Source: Marinitoga sp. 38H-ov (lineage in GTDB: Bacteria; Thermotogota; Thermotogae; Petrotogales; Petrotogaceae). From it: 63,313 nt of DNA. Under the pieces are notes generated by a model that worked only from the letters and a program-made list of their open reading frames with translations, was not told the origin of the DNA and searched no databases. The position numbers and the translations under genes were made by a program. The stretch is from the NCBI RefSeq assembly GCF_011057715.1, contig NZ_LNGH01000010.1, positions 1-63,313 on the forward strand, in the 5' to 3' direction. Below are positions 1 to 7,328 of the stretch, one piece after another (position 1 is the first letter of the stretch; every line of letters begins with the position of its first letter).

Positions 1-45
1 ATAATCAAGTTTATCTTTAGAAACATCGATACCAACAAACAACAT
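1..45 (-). CDS. IS110-family transposase, N-terminal fragment
   Basis: The minus strand from 45 reads MLFVGIDVSKDKLDY before the window ends. The pattern VGIDVSK followed by a short run and LD is the hallmark N-terminus of IS110-family (DEDD, RuvC-like) transposases, and the Asp is the first catalytic acidic residue of the RuvC-like domain. Only 15 codons are visible, so whether the gene is intact cannot be judged. The ATG at 45 is the natural start because the family motif begins three residues after it. Confidence 0.75.
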   Translation of the reverse strand, partial: MLFVGIDVSKDKLDY

Positions 46-69
46 AGAAACACAACCTTTCAGAATTAG

Positions 70-237
70 ATTCTAACTCTGGGTATATAAGAAAAGAGCC
101 TCGTTATATGTAAGAGCTATAGCTCATTCTCCGGTAGCAATTCAACTTATATACCAAAGTTAGTCAGACTATTCAAGGCACTTAAGTGCAGGAGGTGACA
201 GAATTACTTTAGTTATATAATAACTCAGAGTTAGAAT
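70..237 (-). ncRNA. Candidate IS110 bridge RNA (seekRNA)
   Basis: The segment just upstream of the transposase start is unusually rich in self-complementarity. A 12-bp perfect inverted repeat (70-81 with 226-237) encloses it. Inside, 82-91 pairs perfectly with 146-155 (10 bp) around a 54-nt loop holding the 12-bp palindrome 114-125. A weaker 5-bp helix (156-160 with 206-210) encloses the second half with the palindrome 178-189. A closing stem with two large looped helices at this position, in a length near 170 nt, is what the IS110 bridge RNA (about 177 nt in IS621) leads one to expect. The fold and the direction of transcription are inferred. Confidence 0.5.
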
Positions 238-305
238 TATTTTTTTAAAAATAAATATCAGATTTATTAATTATATGAAAACATTATACACGAGGAGGTG
301 ATTGA

Positions 306-1088
306 ATGTTTTTAGATAATATACCTAAAGATTCAAAAATTATATATGAGTATTCACATCCATTATTTCTAGAAGGTGGGAAGGATGCTGTATTATTAAT
401 ACATGGTTATACAGGGACACCACATGATATGTATTATTTAGGTAAGAGATTAAATAAAGAAGGTTTCACTGTTTATATTCCAAGATTACCCGGTCATGGA
501 ACAAACTCAATTGATTTTTTAAATACGAACTGGAAAGATTGGTTAAGAAGAGTAGTAGATTCATATATTGAATTAAATTCAAAATATGAAAATGTATATG
601 TTTCAGGATTGTCAATGGGAGGAGTTTTAACATTATTAATAGCTGCACAATTTAATCCGAAGAAAATTGCATTAGCAGCACCAGCATTAGAAGCAAGAAA
701 TAAATTATTGAAATTAACTCCAATACTAAAATATTTTTCTAAAAGAGTTGAAAGAAAAGAAAAAGATAATTATAATGAAGAAGGGTTAAATAGATTAGCA
801 AGAGAATATTGGGATTATGACTGGCCTTCAGGGGGGGCAAATTTATATAAGTTACAAAGATTAGCGAAAAAAAGGCTTAATATGGTAAAAAGCGATACAT
901 TAATAATTGTATCAAAAAGAGATGGAGCAGTTCCATTAAGTGTAGCTAATACCATAAAAAATAATATTAGTTCTAAAAAAATCGAAACTATAGTATTAGA
1001 AAAAAGTCCACATGTTGTAGTAAATGATATAGAAAAAGAAAAAGTAGCAGATGAAATAATAAAATTTTTCAAAGGAAATGAGATTTAA
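306..1088 (+). CDS. Alpha/beta-hydrolase, carboxylesterase/monoacylglycerol lipase-like
   Basis: A 260-residue single-domain alpha/beta hydrolase without a signal peptide, so cytoplasmic. The oxyanion region is LLIHGYTGTP (about residues 30-40), the nucleophile elbow is GLSMGG (about 100-105), the likely acid is the Asp of SKRDGAVP and the catalytic His is in SPHVVV near the C-terminus. This layout matches bacterial carboxylesterases and monoglyceride lipases of about 250 residues that hydrolyse short-chain or monoacyl esters; the natural substrate is not predictable. The start has a strong GAGGAGGTG site 6-7 nt upstream. It stands alone, downstream of the IS110 end and convergent with the PfkB-like gene. 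Confidence 0.85.
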   Translation: MFLDNIPKDSKIIYEYSHPLFLEGGKDAVLLIHGYTGTPHDMYYLGKRLNKEGFTVYIPRLPGHGTNSIDFLNTNWKDWLRRVVDSYIELNSKYENVYVSGLSMGGVLTLLIAAQFNPKKIALAAPALEARNKLLKLTPILKYFSKRVERKEKDNYNEEGLNRLAREYWDYDWPSGGANLYKLQRLAKKRLNMVKSDTLIIVSKRDGAVPLSVANTIKNNISSKKIETIVLEKSPHVVVNDIEKEKVADEIIKFFKGNEI

Positions 1089-1101
1089 TCTCATTTCCTT
1101 T
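1071..1101. terminator. Bidirectional intrinsic terminator
   Basis: Perfect 14-bp inverted repeat (1071-1084 with 1088-1101) with a 3-nt loop between the convergent genes. A-rich and T-rich flanks serve both strands, and the stem contains the stop codons of both genes. Confidence 0.85.
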
Positions 1102-1957
1102 TATAATATTCTTCAAATAATTGATTTTTAGAAATCATTTTGCCTTTATTATCCAATGCATACGAGTATGCAATGTTGGCTAGTAATAAAGAATCTTTAA
1201 TGTTTTTTCCATCAAAAAGAGAATTTATAATGGTACTTTTAAAAGCGCATTTTGCTTCAAATAAAAAATCTTTTTTATTTGAAAAAGGATCAATTAACCA
1301 ACTATCATTAGGTAATTCGAATTTAATTTTCCCATTATTTAAAAATCTTACATTGTATAAATATTTAATGTTATCTCCTAATTCTATGTTATCATTTGTA
1401 AATATAAAATCTCCATATATATCTCTATTTATAGGAATGTATATACTTTCTTCAAAATCCAAAAATAGAAATTTTCCTAATAATTTAATGTTTTTTGTTA
1501 AGGATGTATCCCAATTGTGTAGTATTAAGTATACACTTTTTACTTGATTATATATTTCAGATAAGTTATTAATTGTAAAATTGTAATCAAGTTTTTCTAT
1601 TGACCTATAATCTTTAAAAACATTGATATTATTATCTTTAAATGTTTTTAAAACTCTTTTTGTGCCATATGGTTGTCTAGAAAAGAAAAGCATAATTTCT
1701 TTTTTTTCGAATTGTTTAGTTATCAAATCTAAAAATTCATCATCACCTAAAAAATCAAAAATGACAGGGGATAAACCAAATTTTTTTAAATGAAAAGCTA
1801 ATTTTGTACCTATTCCATTTAATTCTAAAGAAATTTGAGGAATATCTAAAATAGATTTTATAAGAACTTCAATTCCTCCGATTATTAAAATATCTTGCTT
1901 TTTTTCTATTTCATATATAGGAAGTAATTTTTCTTTTATTTGAAATTGAATTCTCAT
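1091..1957 (-). CDS. PfkB/ribokinase-fold protein, probably degenerate
   Basis: The 288-residue protein has the outline of the PfkB sugar-kinase fold: an N-terminal GG-containing strand (IIGGIEVL), then NGIGTKLAFHLKKFGL followed by FLGDDEFLDLI, which corresponds to the substrate-binding G/N and GxDxxG block of ribokinases. The C-terminal signature DTxGAGD, which carries the catalytic Asp and the anion hole, is not present; the matching region reads DFLFEAKCAFKS. It is therefore either a non-catalytic relative or one with altered chemistry. The gene begins 4 nt after the RNase G stop and is almost certainly co-transcribed with it. The family assignment is by eye and moderate. Confidence 0.5.
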   Translation of the reverse strand: MRIQFQIKEKLLPIYEIEKKQDILIIGGIEVLIKSILDIPQISLELNGIGTKLAFHLKKFGLSPVIFDFLGDDEFLDLITKQFEKKEIMLFFSRQPYGTKRVLKTFKDNNINVFKDYRSIEKLDYNFTINNLSEIYNQVKSVYLILHNWDTSLTKNIKLLGKFLFLDFEESIYIPINRDIYGDFIFTNDNIELGDNIKYLYNVRFLNNGKIKFELPNDSWLIDPFSNKKDFLFEAKCAFKSTIINSLFDGKNIKDSLLLANIAYSYALDNKGKMISKNQLFEEYYKRK

Positions 1958-1961
1958 GACA

Positions 1962-3374
1962 TCACTTCCTATACCTTATATTATATGAATTAGGATCAGG
2001 CCAATTAAAATCAATATCAAGTTTTACGTTATATTTATTTTCTATATATTTCTTTTTTTCTTTAGTAAAATAACCCGATAAATTATGATAAACACTAGTA
2101 TATACTTCTTTTATATCATGATTTTTCTTCAAATCTTCCAAAGATTCTTCTAAATCTTTAAAGGCACGTCTAAAAACTATTTTTGGTGAAGCAATTTTTC
2201 CAGTCCCTTGGCATATTGGACATTGTGTGAAAAGCAAAGCATCTATTGATGGGGCAGTTCTTTTCCTTGATAATTCCAATAATCCTAATTTAGTAAAACC
2301 AGAAATAGAAATTTTAGCCTTATCTTTTAATGATTCTTCCTTAATAATATTTATAATTTCTTCTTTATGATAATTTTCTTTCATATCAATAAAATCTATA
2401 AGTATAATGCCAGCAATATTTCTTAATCTTAATTGTCTGCAAATTTCTTTAGCGGCCTCTAAATTAGTTTTAAATGATGTTGTTTCTACATTATCCTCTA
2501 GTACATTACTAGCGGAATCAACATCAAAAACAGTTAATGCTTCAGTTTTATCTATTGTTATTATACCGCCGCTTGGCAATTCAACCTTTCGTGAAAAGAC
2601 ATCATCTAATTGTTCATATATATTAGACCATGAAAAGGCATCAATATCTACTTTTCGAATAATTAAATTAGGATATTTTTCCTTTAAAATACTAAAATCT
2701 TTAAATAACATAGTATCATCTGTAATAATTTCATAAGTTTCATTATCTAATTTTTCCCTTAATATATACTGAATAAAATTTTCATCTTCATATAATAATG
2801 TAGGCTTATTATTTTTTTTTGAGTTTTCTATTATATTTTTCCATATATTTTTTAAATCGTTGAATTCATTTTTTAATGTATGAAAATCTACATTTTCACT
2901 ATTTGTTCTAAAAATAATTCCCTCTTCCTCAGTTTCTATTAAAATCTCTCCTATTTCTCGCAGTCTATCCTTTTCGTTTGAGGAAAATATTTTTTTAGAA
3001 ATCCCAATACTATTTTCTCCAAATGGCATATATACCATGTATCTGCCAGGAATATTAATTCTCATTGTTAACTGAGGTCCTTTTCTTGTATTTCCATCTT
3101 TTTTTACTTGTACAATAATTAAAGAACCTCTGTGTAATGAATTTGGATCAATAGTGGTATCTTTAAATCTAAGAAAACCATTCTTTTTTGTTCCAATGTT
3201 TACAAAGAAAGATTCTAATGCAGGAACAACATTTTCGATTCTACCTAAAAATATTTTACCTGCTAATTTTCCAGATTCTAAATCTTCAAAATAAATTTCC
3301 ATTAATTTTTTATTTTCTAATATAGCAACTCTAATCTCATCCTCGTGATTACTAAAAACAATGGATTTTTTCAC
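1962..3374 (-). CDS. rng: Ribonuclease E/G family endoribonuclease
   Basis: About 470 residues, the length of RNase G rather than RNase E. An S1-type RNA-binding segment near the N-terminus (GKIFLGRIENVVPALESFF) is followed by the RNase H-like catalytic region with the metal-binding Asp residues of the families' TVFDVDSAS and ILIDFIDM motifs. A Zn-link type CPICQGTG knuckle lies near the C-terminus. It would process rRNA and degrade mRNA in the cytoplasm. I chose the GTG start at 3374 because TAGGTGAT lies just upstream; the upstream ATG at 3401 has no ribosome binding site and lies about where transcription should begin. It is followed at once by the PfkB-like gene. Confidence 0.88.
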   Translation of the reverse strand: MKKSIVFSNHEDEIRVAILENKKLMEIYFEDLESGKLAGKIFLGRIENVVPALESFFVNIGTKKNGFLRFKDTTIDPNSLHRGSLIIVQVKKDGNTRKGPQLTMRINIPGRYMVYMPFGENSIGISKKIFSSNEKDRLREIGEILIETEEEGIIFRTNSENVDFHTLKNEFNDLKNIWKNIIENSKKNNKPTLLYEDENFIQYILREKLDNETYEIITDDTMLFKDFSILKEKYPNLIIRKVDIDAFSWSNIYEQLDDVFSRKVELPSGGIITIDKTEALTVFDVDSASNVLEDNVETTSFKTNLEAAKEICRQLRLRNIAGIILIDFIDMKENYHKEEIINIIKEESLKDKAKISISGFTKLGLLELSRKRTAPSIDALLFTQCPICQGTGKIASPKIVFRRAFKDLEESLEDLKKNHDIKEVYTSVYHNLSGYFTKEKKKYIENKYNVKLDIDFNWPDPNSYNIRYRK

Positions 3375-3404
3375 AATATCACCTACACTATTATTTTTCA
3401 TTTT

Positions 3405-3433
3405 ATTATATCATAAAAGGTTATGAAAATTAA
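3405..3433 (-). promoter_or_regulatory. Probable sigma-70-type promoter for rng
   Basis: On the minus strand a perfect TATAAT (3410-3405) is preceded, 17 nt away, by a weak TTAATT (3433-3428). Transcription would start near 3398, leaving a short leader before the GTG start of rng. Confidence 0.5.
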
Positions 3434-3457
3434 AGATTTTAAAAAAAGCGTCGATTA
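3431..3457 (+). promoter_or_regulatory. Candidate sigma-28 (FliA-type) promoter
   Basis: TAAA (3431-3434), exactly 15 nt, then GTCGATTA (3450-3457). The flagellar sigma-28 consensus is TAAA-N15-GCCGATAA, so this matches 4/4 and 6/8 with correct spacing, 32 nt before the ATG of the exported protein gene. The same spacing appears before flgM at 10759-10785. Confidence 0.4.
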
Positions 3458-3489
3458 AAATAAAGAAAAATAGCCAAGGAGGGGATAAA

Positions 3490-4311
3490 ATGAAAAAAGG
3501 AATTTTCATTTTATTATTAATAATTATTCCATATTTATTATTCGCAGAAACTTATTATGTAATAGGAAATAAGGTATATGCAGGTTCATTAAATTCGAAT
3601 AATGAATCATATCAAAAAGAATTAAATGATAAAAAGATAATTGAAATAAAAGATGGAACAATAAATAATGAAATTTATGAGGAGAATGGGAATTTAAATG
3701 AAGATTTATATATGGTAGGTAATCTTATGTCGCAAAATAATTCAATAAATCTATATAAAAAATCACATATATTTGAGTATTTTATACCCAAAGACTATAT
3801 ATATTGGAAGGAGGGCGGAAGAAGAGAAGGAATAAATAAAATGGAATTAGATACCTTAGATAATACAATATGGTACAGAATTCATAAAGAGGGTAATACA
3901 GAAAATAATTTATATAAAGATTTTGAATTGCCTTTTGGAGTAGATACATTTGTTAGTTTTTCAACAGAAATAGCAGGATTAGCAAGTAAAAGCAAGTTGT
4001 TACCAGAAAATGTGTATAGTGCATCTGGAATAATATTTTCCTTTTTAAATGAAAATAAGGAAACTATAGATAAACTTGCATTTGCTTGGAGTTCATCAGA
4101 ATATCCATTTAAGGAGTATTTTTGGATTAATCCTATGCCCTTAAATAGTTCAAGAGAATTTAATATATCTTTTAATGTTAGTGATATAACTCATAATGAA
4201 GATGTAAGATATATAAGAATAATTTTTTGGACGTTTGGAAGTCATGAATACAAGACATTATCTGCCGATTTATGGTTAAGAAATGTAAAAATTGAAATAT
4301 CTAAAAAATAA
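3490..4311 (+). CDS. Exported protein of unknown function
   Basis: I do not recognise this 273-residue protein. It starts with a clear Sec signal peptide (MKKGIFILLLIIIPYLLFAE, probable cleavage after the final Ala), so it is periplasmic or exposed under the toga. The mature part is rich in Asn, Glu, Tyr and aromatics, as in beta-rich envelope proteins; the segment from about residue 95 onward, ending in ...WLRNVKIEISKK, looks like a single carbohydrate-binding-type beta-sandwich. That reading is inference. The start has an AAGGAGGGG site. A sigma-28-like promoter upstream suggests co-regulation with flagella or chemotaxis. An intrinsic terminator follows, so it is monocistronic. Confidence 0.7.
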   Translation: MKKGIFILLLIIIPYLLFAETYYVIGNKVYAGSLNSNNESYQKELNDKKIIEIKDGTINNEIYEENGNLNEDLYMVGNLMSQNNSINLYKKSHIFEYFIPKDYIYWKEGGRREGINKMELDTLDNTIWYRIHKEGNTENNLYKDFELPFGVDTFVSFSTEIAGLASKSKLLPENVYSASGIIFSFLNENKETIDKLAFAWSSSEYPFKEYFWINPMPLNSSREFNISFNVSDITHNEDVRYIRIIFWTFGSHEYKTLSADLWLRNVKIEISKK

Positions 4312-4331
4312 GGCTTTAACGCCTTATTTTT
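4305..4331 (+). terminator. Intrinsic terminator
   Basis: Ten-bp stem (4305-4314 with 4321-4330), 6-nt loop, followed by a long T-run; it overlaps the stop codon of the exported protein gene. Confidence 0.85.
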
Positions 4332-4339
4332 TTATTTTG

Positions 4340-4348
4340 TGATATAAT
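4340..4348 (+). promoter_or_regulatory. Extended -10 promoter for the transaldolase-pcm operon
   Basis: TGATATAAT is an extended -10 (TGn plus perfect TATAAT). The -35 position falls in the preceding terminator and has no clear TTGACA. It lies 36 nt before the transaldolase start. Confidence 0.5.
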
Positions 4349-4383
4349 TATACTGAAGGAATAATGAAAAAGGAGGCGGTATA

Positions 4384-5043
4384 ATGAAAATATTTTTGGA
4401 TACAGCGAATATAGAAGAAATTAAAATTGCAAAAGATTGGGGAATAATTGATGGTGTTACGACAAACCCTACTTTAGTAGCAAGAGAAGGAAATATAGAT
4501 TTTGAAACAAGAGTAAAAGAAATATGCGAAGTTGTAAAAGGACCTGTTAGTGCTGAAGTAACCTCAATGGATTATGAAAATATGGTAAAAGAAGCTATTC
4601 ATTTAGCTTCATTAAGTGAACATGTTGTAGTTAAGATACCAATGACACAAGATGGAATAAAAGCCGTAAAAACATTATCTTCTAAAGGAATTAAAACAAA
4701 TGTAACTTTAATATTTAGTCCATTGCAAGCTTTATTAGCTGCAAAGGCAGGCGCTACATATGTTAGTCCATTTATTGGAAGAATTGATGATGTTGGTAAT
4801 CAAGGATTAGATTTAATAGAAGAAATTTTACAAATATATTATAATTATGAATTTGACACACAAATAATAGCGGCTAGTGTTAGACACCCATATCATGTTG
4901 TTGAAGTGGCAAAAATGGGTTGTGATGTAGCAACAATACCATTTGGTGTTCTACAAAAATTATTTTTCCATCCATTAACTGATAAAGGGATAGAAAACTT
5001 TAATAATGATTGGAAAAAATATTTGGAATTAAAAAATAAATAA
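4384..5043 (+). CDS. tal: Transaldolase, fructose-6-phosphate aldolase (FSA/TalC) subfamily
   Basis: A compact 219-residue TIM-barrel protein beginning [13 protein letters not shown], with [13 protein letters not shown] (strand 2) and the Schiff-base Lys in [10 protein letters not shown], followed by [13 protein letters not shown] and the SPFIGRIDD block. This is the short TalC/FSA subfamily, about 215-220 residues, as in Thermotoga transaldolase. It acts in the non-oxidative pentose phosphate pathway, moving a dihydroxyacetone unit between sugar phosphates; the transketolase at 40537 and Rpe at 35873 are its pathway partners in this window. AAAGGAGGCGG lies just before the ATG. Whether it is a transaldolase or an aldolase cannot be decided from motifs alone. 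Confidence 0.92.
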   Translation: MKIFLDTANIEEIKIAKDWGIIDGVTTNPTLVAREGNIDFETRVKEICEVVKGPVSAEVTSMDYENMVKEAIHLASLSEHVVVKIPMTQDGIKAVKTLSSKGIKTNVTLIFSPLQALLAAKAGATYVSPFIGRIDDVGNQGLDLIEEILQIYYNYEFDTQIIAASVRHPYHVVEVAKMGCDVATIPFGVLQKLFFHPLTDKGIENFNNDWKKYLELKNK

Positions 5044-5064
5044 TTTAGAATTAAAATAAACATT

Positions 5065-5997
5065 ATGGATTATGGTGAAAATTTTGTTAATGAAATAAAA
5101 CATAAAGTAATGGTTAGTGAAGATATAATAAAAGCTTTTAGGGAAATTCCACGAGAAAATTTTGTATGTAGTGGAACCCCTAAAAGTCTAATATATTCTG
5201 ATCAGGCTATACCAACTTATTATAAAGAAAATGTTTTGTCGACATCTAGTCAACCCTCATTGATGGCAATTTTTTTTAAATCATTAAATATAAAAAAAGG
5301 AGATAAAATATTTGAAATAGGTACAGGAACAGGTTATAATGCAGCATTAATATCTCACATTGTTGGCAATAAAGGTCTTATAGTTACAACGGAACCTGAA
5401 TATGAAATATTCGATATTGCAAGGAATAATTTAAAGAAATTTAACAATATTATAACTTTGAATACAGATGGTTATTATGGGTATGATATGGAAAAATTCG
5501 ACGGAATAATATCAACAATAGCAGTTGATGGAATTCCTGTAAAATGGGTAAAAATGTTAAAAGAAGATGGGAAAATTATAGCTCCAATTGTTTTGGGGAA
5601 TGATATGACAGATTATACATTTTTACTTGAAAAAAAAGGTAATGATATATTTGCTAAATTTTTAGTTAGTACATCATTTTTAAGAGCTACAGGGAAATTA
5701 TCCTTTAAAAAAAATATTAATTGTGAAAATATTAAATATGAAAATAATGAATTCGATTTATATAGAAGAATTAATATATCAGAAAAAGTATTTGAATTTT
5801 GTATAACATATTTTAATGTATATAATAAATATATAAATTCAGGTGATGAATATGGAGTTTATAAAAATAAAATTCTAAAATTTAAAGGTAAAAAACTTAT
5901 AAAAATAATAAATGAATTAAAGGATGTTAATATATATAATGCTAAGTTTAAGGGGATTGAGATATATGATTTTTTAAATTTTATACCTTTGGAGTGA
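5065..5997 (+). CDS. pcm: Protein-L-isoaspartate O-methyltransferase
   Basis: The protein (310 residues) repairs isoaspartyl residues in damaged proteins with S-adenosylmethionine. The PCMT signature is clear: IPRENFV, then SDQAIPTYYKENVLSTSSQPSLM, the SAM-binding loop FEIGTGTGYNAALIS and the post-motif-I acidic residue in TTEPEYEIF. It is about 100 residues longer than E. coli Pcm; the extra C-terminal domain is known from the Thermotoga maritima enzyme, which fits the lineage. The start ATG has only a weak ribosome binding site. The gene follows transaldolase by 21 nt and is probably in its operon. Protein repair is plausible for a heat-loving host. Confidence 0.88.
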   Translation: MDYGENFVNEIKHKVMVSEDIIKAFREIPRENFVCSGTPKSLIYSDQAIPTYYKENVLSTSSQPSLMAIFFKSLNIKKGDKIFEIGTGTGYNAALISHIVGNKGLIVTTEPEYEIFDIARNNLKKFNNIITLNTDGYYGYDMEKFDGIISTIAVDGIPVKWVKMLKEDGKIIAPIVLGNDMTDYTFLLEKKGNDIFAKFLVSTSFLRATGKLSFKKNINCENIKYENNEFDLYRRINISEKVFEFCITYFNVYNKYINSGDEYGVYKNKILKFKGKKLIKIINELKDVNIYNAKFKGIEIYDFLNFIPLE

Positions 5998-6002
5998 TTT
6001 AA

Positions 6003-6566
6003 ATGGTCATGCTTAAAATACGTGATTCTAATATTCCTATTCCTGATTTAGAAATTAATTCAGAAGAAATATTAGGTATATATACAAACGATCCTGAAAA
6101 AATTTTTGATAATATAATTAAAATAGTACTTAGACCAAAAAAATATGTTAAAGAATTTATTTTAGAAGGTATAGATGTTGAAAATTTATCTTTTTTTAGT
6201 AGAAGAATAATACATTTTGTATCTTCAGAATTATGGAATGGGAAAAAAGTAATAGATATATTGAAGAGTAAATCAAAAAATAGGAAATTAATAATTATAA
6301 GTGTAAAAAATACAGAGGATGTTTTTGAAATTTCTGAGTATATAGAAAAAAATCTAAAAAAAGAAAGTATATTGTTAATTACAAATTCAAGGGAATTAAT
6401 AGAGTCTGTTTGTGATAAGGTTTTAGATGAAGATAGTAATCAATTAGAATTTGAAGAAAAAACCATTTTTTTGGATTCATATAATAATGAGGAATTTGAT
6501 AACATAGAAGAAATTAATAAAAAATGCCATCCTTTTATTATAAAAAAAAGGATGTTGATAATATGA
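6003..6566 (+). CDS. Unknown protein of the pcm-pheS interval
   Basis: I do not recognise this 187-residue soluble protein. It has no signal peptide or membrane segment. The central part (KLIIISVKNTEDVFEISEYI and SILLITNSRELIES) looks like alternating beta strands and helices, as in a Rossmann or P-loop-like sandwich, but no Walker A motif is present. GGAGTGA precedes the ATG. It starts 5 nt after pcm, and the membrane protein that follows overlaps its end by 4 nt, so the two are tightly co-translated and may act together. Confidence 0.6.
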   Translation: MVMLKIRDSNIPIPDLEINSEEILGIYTNDPEKIFDNIIKIVLRPKKYVKEFILEGIDVENLSFFSRRIIHFVSSELWNGKKVIDILKSKSKNRKLIIISVKNTEDVFEISEYIEKNLKKESILLITNSRELIESVCDKVLDEDSNQLEFEEKTIFLDSYNNEEFDNIEEINKKCHPFIIKKRMLII

Positions 6567-7327
6567 GAAAATATATATTAAGCATAATATTTTTAATAAT
6601 ATATTTGTTATCTTCACAAATAATTTTTAATTATATATTTCAAAATGAACCATATTTTTATTATGGTTCTTTTCCAATAGAAAGTAAAAATTTGAAATTT
6701 TCAAAAGAATTTCCACAACAAGCAAAAGCTGTATTATCCTTGGAAGATAATATTTTGAAAATATATTTACCTAAAGATAGCGATTATTTTGATTTGATTT
6801 TTAAAGATATAAAAGTAATTTTATACGATATATCTATAAAACTAAATAAAATAGTAAAACCGTATTTTATTGAGGTTAGTAATTTAAAATCGCCTGATAT
6901 ATATCTGCTATTTTTAAAAATATCTGGATTAATAGTATATACAATTATTTTTTTCAATGGATTATTTTTTTCAGTATTTGATAAAAATAATTTAAAATTA
7001 TTATTTCTACATTATTATAAAACTATATCATTAAGGATTTTTTCTTTTTTGTTTGTAATTTTATCTTTTTTTCTAATAATATACTTTTTTAATTCAAATT
7101 TAATAATTTATATTTTAAGTGCTTTAAGTATGGTATTTTTATCTTCAGTATCAAAAAATTTTTATATTTATTTATTGATGTATATCATAGGATTAATTTT
7201 ATCGCTAAACTTATATAATATCAAATATTTTATTATTATATTATTTTTATCATTTGTTATAAATATAATTATAAATACAATAATAATTTATTTTACAAAG
7301 ACAAATAAAGTTAAGGAGGAAAATTAA
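6563..7327 (+). CDS. Membrane protein of unknown function
   Basis: The protein of about 254 residues has one N-terminal transmembrane segment (YILSIIFLIIYLLSSQIIF), a soluble part of roughly 80 residues, then about four further hydrophobic helices from residue 120 to the C-terminus. The soluble part between helices 1 and 2 would face outside. I see no transporter or enzyme motif. The ATG at 6563 follows AAGGATG and overlaps the stop of the previous gene, so translation is coupled. It ends immediately before pheS, whose ribosome binding site lies over its last codons. Confidence 0.6.
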   Translation: MRKYILSIIFLIIYLLSSQIIFNYIFQNEPYFYYGSFPIESKNLKFSKEFPQQAKAVLSLEDNILKIYLPKDSDYFDLIFKDIKVILYDISIKLNKIVKPYFIEVSNLKSPDIYLLFLKISGLIVYTIIFFNGLFFSVFDKNNLKLLFLHYYKTISLRIFSFLFVILSFFLIIYFFNSNLIIYILSALSMVFLSSVSKNFYIYLLMYIIGLILSLNLYNIKYFIIILFLSFVINIIINTIIIYFTKTNKVKEEN

Positions 7328-7328
7328 A

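Larger units (their letters stand above)
1..260 (-). mobile_element. IS110-family element, non-coding end (partial)
   Basis: The left edge of the window cuts into an insertion sequence whose transposase runs leftward out of the window. What remains is the transposase start and about 200 bp of non-coding DNA between it and the esterase gene at 306. IS110 elements are known to have a long non-coding end upstream of the transposase that encodes a guide (bridge) RNA, and to lack terminal inverted repeats. The outer boundary is therefore only estimated, at about 240-290, where the structured region gives way to featureless AT-rich sequence. Confidence 0.65.

Noticed and set aside
190-200. AGGAGGTGAC as a ribosome binding site for a small gene
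   Set aside because: No start codon at useful spacing opens a frame of meaningful length; it lies in the structured IS110 end.
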